Below are positions 61,358 to 64,000 of a stretch of DNA of 64,000 nucleotides, in pieces. The notes beneath the pieces are model-generated. The model was not told the DNA's origin, ran no database searches, and was given only the letters and a program-made list of their open reading frames with translations. A program made the position numbers and the translations under genes. The stretch is from contig CABHOY010000085.1 in NCBI GenBank assembly GCA_902168105.1, positions 24,592-88,591 of the forward strand, in the 5' to 3' direction. The stretch's first letter is position 1; each line of letters opens with the position of its first letter. The stretch is from an uncultured Flavihumibacter sp. Its GTDB lineage: Bacteria; Bacteroidota; Bacteroidia; Chitinophagales; Chitinophagaceae.

Positions 61358-61900
61358 ATGCTGGAATTACCTGTAAATGAAATGATTGTGCTCCGGCAGT
61401 TACAGCCTGAGAATGCGCCAACCCTCTTTAACCGACTGGATACTTCACGCAGAAGCCTGCGCAGGTTCCTACCCTGGGTAGACTACAATACCAATCAGGA
61501 ACATACACTACGTTTTATTGAAATGATGCAGCGGAAGGCTGAAGACCAGGAAGCCATCGCATTTGGTATCTGGTACCAGGGAGACCTGTGTGGTGTGATA
61601 GACATGCATTGCTGGGACCATGAGCTGGACAAAGCGGAGATCGGGTATTGGCTGGGGGAACAGTTCCGTGGTAAGGGGATTGCTGTCAATGCCTGTAAGG
61701 CACTGATCTCTTTCGCGTTTCAAACACTGAAACTGAATAAAATAGAGGTACGTTTTGCTCTCCAGAATATGGAAAGTGCCCAGATCCCCATCCGCCTGGG
61801 CTTTGCCAAAGAAGGTATTCTTCGCCACAGCGCCAAACTCCACGGTCAGTTTGCCGACACAGTGGTGATGGGGATCTTAAAGCAGGACTGGAAATATTAA
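61358..61900 (+). CDS. GNAT acetyltransferase, RimL-type
   Basis: A 180-residue acetyltransferase. The start is taken as ATG 61358 (MLELPVNEMIVLRQLQPEN); ATG at 61382 is an alternative. An upstream TTG extension would read through the terminator hairpin. WLGEQFRGKGIAVNACKALI (about 107-126) is the acetyl-CoA binding region, and NMESAQIPIRLGFAKEGILRH is typical of RimJ/RimL proteins acting on protein N-termini. Convergent with the TIM-barrel gene; the stop codons overlap by 4 bp. Confidence 0.88.
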   Translation: MLELPVNEMIVLRQLQPENAPTLFNRLDTSRRSLRRFLPWVDYNTNQEHTLRFIEMMQRKAEDQEAIAFGIWYQGDLCGVIDMHCWDHELDKAEIGYWLGEQFRGKGIAVNACKALISFAFQTLKLNKIEVRFALQNMESAQIPIRLGFAKEGILRHSAKLHGQFADTVVMGILKQDWKY

Positions 61901-62790
61901 ATATCGCAGATCTCCACACCTTGTTTCAGAGAGGCCAGCTTATCGGCACGTTTAGGCACGAATTCCTGCGCAACAAAGCCCTTAAAGCCTGTTTCGTGGA
62001 TAGCCTTCATGATAGCAGGATAATACAGCTCCTGTGTCTCATCAATTTCATTTCTGCCGGGAACACCACCTGTATGGTAGTGGGCGAAGTATTGGTGGTT
62101 GTTGCGGATGGTAGCGATCACATCTCCTTCCATGATCTGCATATGGTAGATATCGTACAGTAGCTTAAATTGTTCAGAACCAATTGATTTGCAAAGCTCA
62201 ACACCCCAGTTCGTATGATCGCACTGGTAGTCATGATGGTTCACTTTACTGTTCAGCAACTCCATTACGATTGTTACCTTCTTCTTTTCAGCGTAGCTCA
62301 TGATACGTTTCAGGCCTTTAGCACAGTTCTCGATACCAGCCTGATCGTCCAGTCCGTCTCTGTTGCCGGAGAAGCAGATCAGGTTAGTGAAGCCTGCTTT
62401 GGAGGTCTCATCTATCAGGTATTGGTAGTAAGTAACGAGCTGATCGTGGTGAGCTTCCCTGTTCCAGCCGCGGGTAATGCCCCAGTCTTTATTGATAGAC
62501 GCCACCATAGCGCAGGTGAGGTCGTATTTCTTTGCAGTTGCAAAATCTTTCGGGTCCAGCAGGTCTATTGACTGCAGACCGATCCTGTTGGCAGCTTTAC
62601 AGAGATCTTCCAGAGGAATATCGTTATAACACCAGGCACAAACGGAGTGATTGATCTGGCCTTTCAGTTTCTCATCCATTTTCGTCTCGTGCGCCATTAC
62701 ACGGGTGGAAAGAGATGCCAGGGAAGTGGACGCAAACGCCATAGCAGCGGCTTTCTTGATCATATCGCGGCGGGAATTTTCGTTAATCAT
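61897..62790 (-). CDS. Tat-exported TIM-barrel isomerase-like protein (hydroxypyruvate isomerase-like)
   Basis: A 297-residue protein of the AP endonuclease 2-type TIM barrel (sugar isomerase/epimerase) superfamily. The N-terminus SRRDMIKKAAAMAFASTSLA is a Tat signal. Metal-site residues appear in VTIVMELLNSKVNHHDYQCD (about 174-193), KLLYDIYHMQIMEGD, YFAHYHTGGVPGRNEID and GFVAQEFVP, the pattern of hydroxypyruvate isomerase-like proteins. Substrate is uncertain; a periplasmic sugar-acid role is inferred. Confidence 0.85.
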   Translation of the reverse strand: MINENSRRDMIKKAAAMAFASTSLASLSTRVMAHETKMDEKLKGQINHSVCAWCYNDIPLEDLCKAANRIGLQSIDLLDPKDFATAKKYDLTCAMVASINKDWGITRGWNREAHHDQLVTYYQYLIDETSKAGFTNLICFSGNRDGLDDQAGIENCAKGLKRIMSYAEKKKVTIVMELLNSKVNHHDYQCDHTNWGVELCKSIGSEQFKLLYDIYHMQIMEGDVIATIRNNHQYFAHYHTGGVPGRNEIDETQELYYPAIMKAIHETGFKGFVAQEFVPKRADKLASLKQGVEICDI

Positions 62791-63110
62791 GTCGGATTAC
62801 GTTTACAGTTTGCGTGAAACTACGCAATTTAAAATTTGCGTACAGCTGTTACCTTAAATAGTTCGTAACTTTATGTCGTACTAAAACGTTATTACGTTAA
62901 TACACCAAATATAACGGGACGATTATGTTTGATTGAAAGAATTACGGATACACAGACGAAGAAATCAGCATTTTTTAAAAGATTGTATTACAGATATTTA
63001 CTCCAAAGGAACGCCACAGCAGCACATCGTAATTCCCATACCGCTCAACCATAATTGAATTTGGTAAGCTATTTGATTATACATAAGTAACATTTAAAGC
63101 GGAGGTCTGC
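62791..63110. promoter_or_regulatory. Divergent intergenic region with palindrome
   Basis: 320 bp between divergent genes, no gene seen. TACGCAA (62821-62827) and TTGCGTA (62836-62842) form an inverted repeat with an AT spacer, about 31 bp upstream of the TIM-barrel ATG; a TTTGCGT at 62807-62813 repeats one arm. It is a plausible operator for that gene. No clear -33/-7 pair. Confidence 0.4.
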
Positions 63111-63428
63111 ATGGAAAGAAAATTTACCCCTGCATTATGGACTTGTATCGTAATGGATCTGATTGGATGTGCAAGTTATACTGTGCCGGTTTTAGGAGAA
63201 GTAAGTGATGTGATCTGGGCCCCCATTTCTGCTATCATATTTTACAGAATGTTTGGCAGTAATCTGGGCGCTTTCGGAAGTGTTTTCAACTTCATGGAAG
63301 AACTATTTCCTGGTCTGGATTTTATTCCCACATTTACACTGAGCTGGGTAGTAAGAAAAGTGACACAGAGTATCAGAGAGCGTAAGACGGCTCAGAAAGT
63401 ACGCAGTTACAAAGTAGCCGGGTTATAG
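63111..63428 (+). CDS. Small membrane protein of unknown function
   Basis: A 105-residue protein with two hydrophobic segments (LWTCIVMDLIGCASYTVPVL, about 9-28, and VIWAPISAIIFYRMF, about 34-48), a third amphipathic stretch (FIPTFTLSWVVRKV), and a basic C-terminal tail. No known domain recognised; similar small proteins occur in related genomes by my recollection. An imperfect hairpin of GGAGG/CCTCC arms after the stop may be its terminator. Confidence 0.7.
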   Translation: MERKFTPALWTCIVMDLIGCASYTVPVLGEVSDVIWAPISAIIFYRMFGSNLGAFGSVFNFMEELFPGLDFIPTFTLSWVVRKVTQSIRERKTAQKVRSYKVAGL

Positions 63429-63575
63429 TACCATAAGCAACAGCAAAAAAATACTAAGGTTGTAAGGTTTCAAAGCTGGAGGTATGAAGGAGGAAGTACG
63501 CCTCCACCTTTGTTATCCTTTCAACCTTTCAATGAATCACCAACGTTGGAGTCATTTTACATTTATAGAATAAAA

Positions 63576-63609
63576 AGAAGCCGTCTCAAAAGTAATTGGG
63601 ACGGCTTCT
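63576..63609. mobile_element. Hairpin at the likely left end of an IS1182-type element
   Basis: AGAAGCCGTC (63576-63585) pairs with GACGGCTTCT (63600-63609) around a 14-nt loop. AGCCGTCTCAAAA-type ends are usual for IS1182 terminal repeats, and the hairpin would block incoming transcription. It lies 75 bp before the transposase start. The other end is outside the window, so the boundary is tentative. Confidence 0.55.
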
Positions 63610-63684
63610 CGATTTTATGCAGTTTTTTAAGATAAAAAGGAGCCTTTTTGTTAACCATATGATGCTTATTTTGTTATAGGGAGT

Positions 63685-64000
63685 ATGGCAAGAGGCAAAA
63701 CGTTATCAGTTGTATTTAAGAGCAATCACCAAAACCAGGGGATGCTGTTACCACCAGATTTGAATGATCTGATTCCAGCTAATCATCCAGTCAGAACAGT
63801 CAACGATATTTTGGATAAAGTTGATATTACAAAGTTAATCCAGCAATATAAGCCAGGTGGGACAAGTAGCTACCACCCACGGATGTTGCTAAAAATCCTG
63901 GTTTACTCCTACATCAATAATATATATAGCAGTCGTAAAATAGAAGAGGTTGTTAATCAACATATACATTATATGTGGTTAAGTGGCATGAGTACACCTG
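63685..64000 (+). CDS. IS1182 family transposase, N-terminal part (cut by window edge)
   Basis: An open frame of 105 codons from the ATG at 63685 that runs off the right edge without a stop. It reads MARGKTLSVVFKSNHQNQGM, then LLPPDLNDLIPANHPVRTVN and HPRMLLKILVYSYINNIYSS with RKIEE, which matches the DUF772 N-terminal region of IS1182/IS5-type DDE transposases. The catalytic domain lies beyond the window. It is the only transposase gene seen. Confidence 0.88.
   Translation, partial: MARGKTLSVVFKSNHQNQGMLLPPDLNDLIPANHPVRTVNDILDKVDITKLIQQYKPGGTSSYHPRMLLKILVYSYINNIYSSRKIEEVVNQHIHYMWLSGMSTP

Overview
The window looks like a chromosomal segment of a Bacteroidota bacterium close to Chitinophaga (family Chitinophagaceae). 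The reasons are: promoters of the Bacteroidota TTTG / TAnnTTTG type rather than sigma70 boxes; no clear Shine-Dalgarno sequences; lineage-typical genes (DUF2480, GLPGLI plus PNGase F, GHL10 glycoside hydrolase-like protein, two-domain NifU, menaquinone synthesis by the futalosine route through mqnC); and many SPI/SPII-exported proteins ending their signal peptides in AQ or a lipobox. No tRNA, rRNA, CRISPR array or prophage was seen. Apart from an IS1182-type transposase cut by the right edge, the window is core-like, with repeat-rich intergenic stretches.

Layout. 0-5.2 kb: a perfect 16-bp parS palindrome beside ybeY, an orphan feoA-like gene, an AraC regulator with an SDR oxidoreductase, an array of degenerate hairpin repeats, nadA, and a 700-bp gene-free region carrying a cluster of DnaA-box-like 9-mers. 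parS plus this cluster suggests the segment is origin-proximal; the nadA/ppiD gap is a candidate oriC. 5.2-20.8 kb: envelope biogenesis, with a PpiD/SurA-like periplasmic foldase, CorA, an RlpA-like lipoprotein, and a tamA-tamB pair whose genes are 1 bp apart. 20.9-27 kb: gltB-gltD glutamate synthase. 27.3-34 kb: a glycerol/glycerophosphodiester module (glpR divergent from glpD-glpK-glpF-glpQ), flanked by two unusual repeat regions. 34.4-40.3 kb: secreted hydrolases (PafA-type phosphatase, GHL10 protein, a PNGase F-like protein apparently split by a frameshift) and a NifU scaffold. 40.3-43.4 kb: nicotinamide riboside salvage (pnuC-nadR-like), mtgA and a Sua5-type gene. 43.4-44.2 kb: a gene-free stretch with two long-armed inverted-repeat elements sharing a GGTTTCAGG end. 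44.2-60.4 kb: a secreted C1 peptidase, polA, an ArsC-like protein, a glycosyltransferase, a tiny Cys-rich lipoprotein, an arginase-fold protein lacking two metal ligands, YitT, an M16 protease pair (one lacking HxxEH), two retropepsin-like proteins, and mqnC. 60.6-64 kb: DUF4136-like lipoprotein, GNAT, a Tat-exported TIM-barrel protein, a small membrane protein and the incoming IS.

Genes that work together: the glp cluster (diester cleavage, uptake, phosphorylation, oxidation); gltBD; tamAB; the M16 pair; pnuC with the NadR-like kinase, which complements de novo NAD synthesis by nadA. The most notable items are the parS/DnaA-box region, several start codons lying 4-7 nt after a TAnnTTTG box (predicted leaderless mRNAs), the structured non-coding repeats at 2.8-3.4, 27.4, 34.1 and 43.7-44.2 kb, and the split PNGase F gene.
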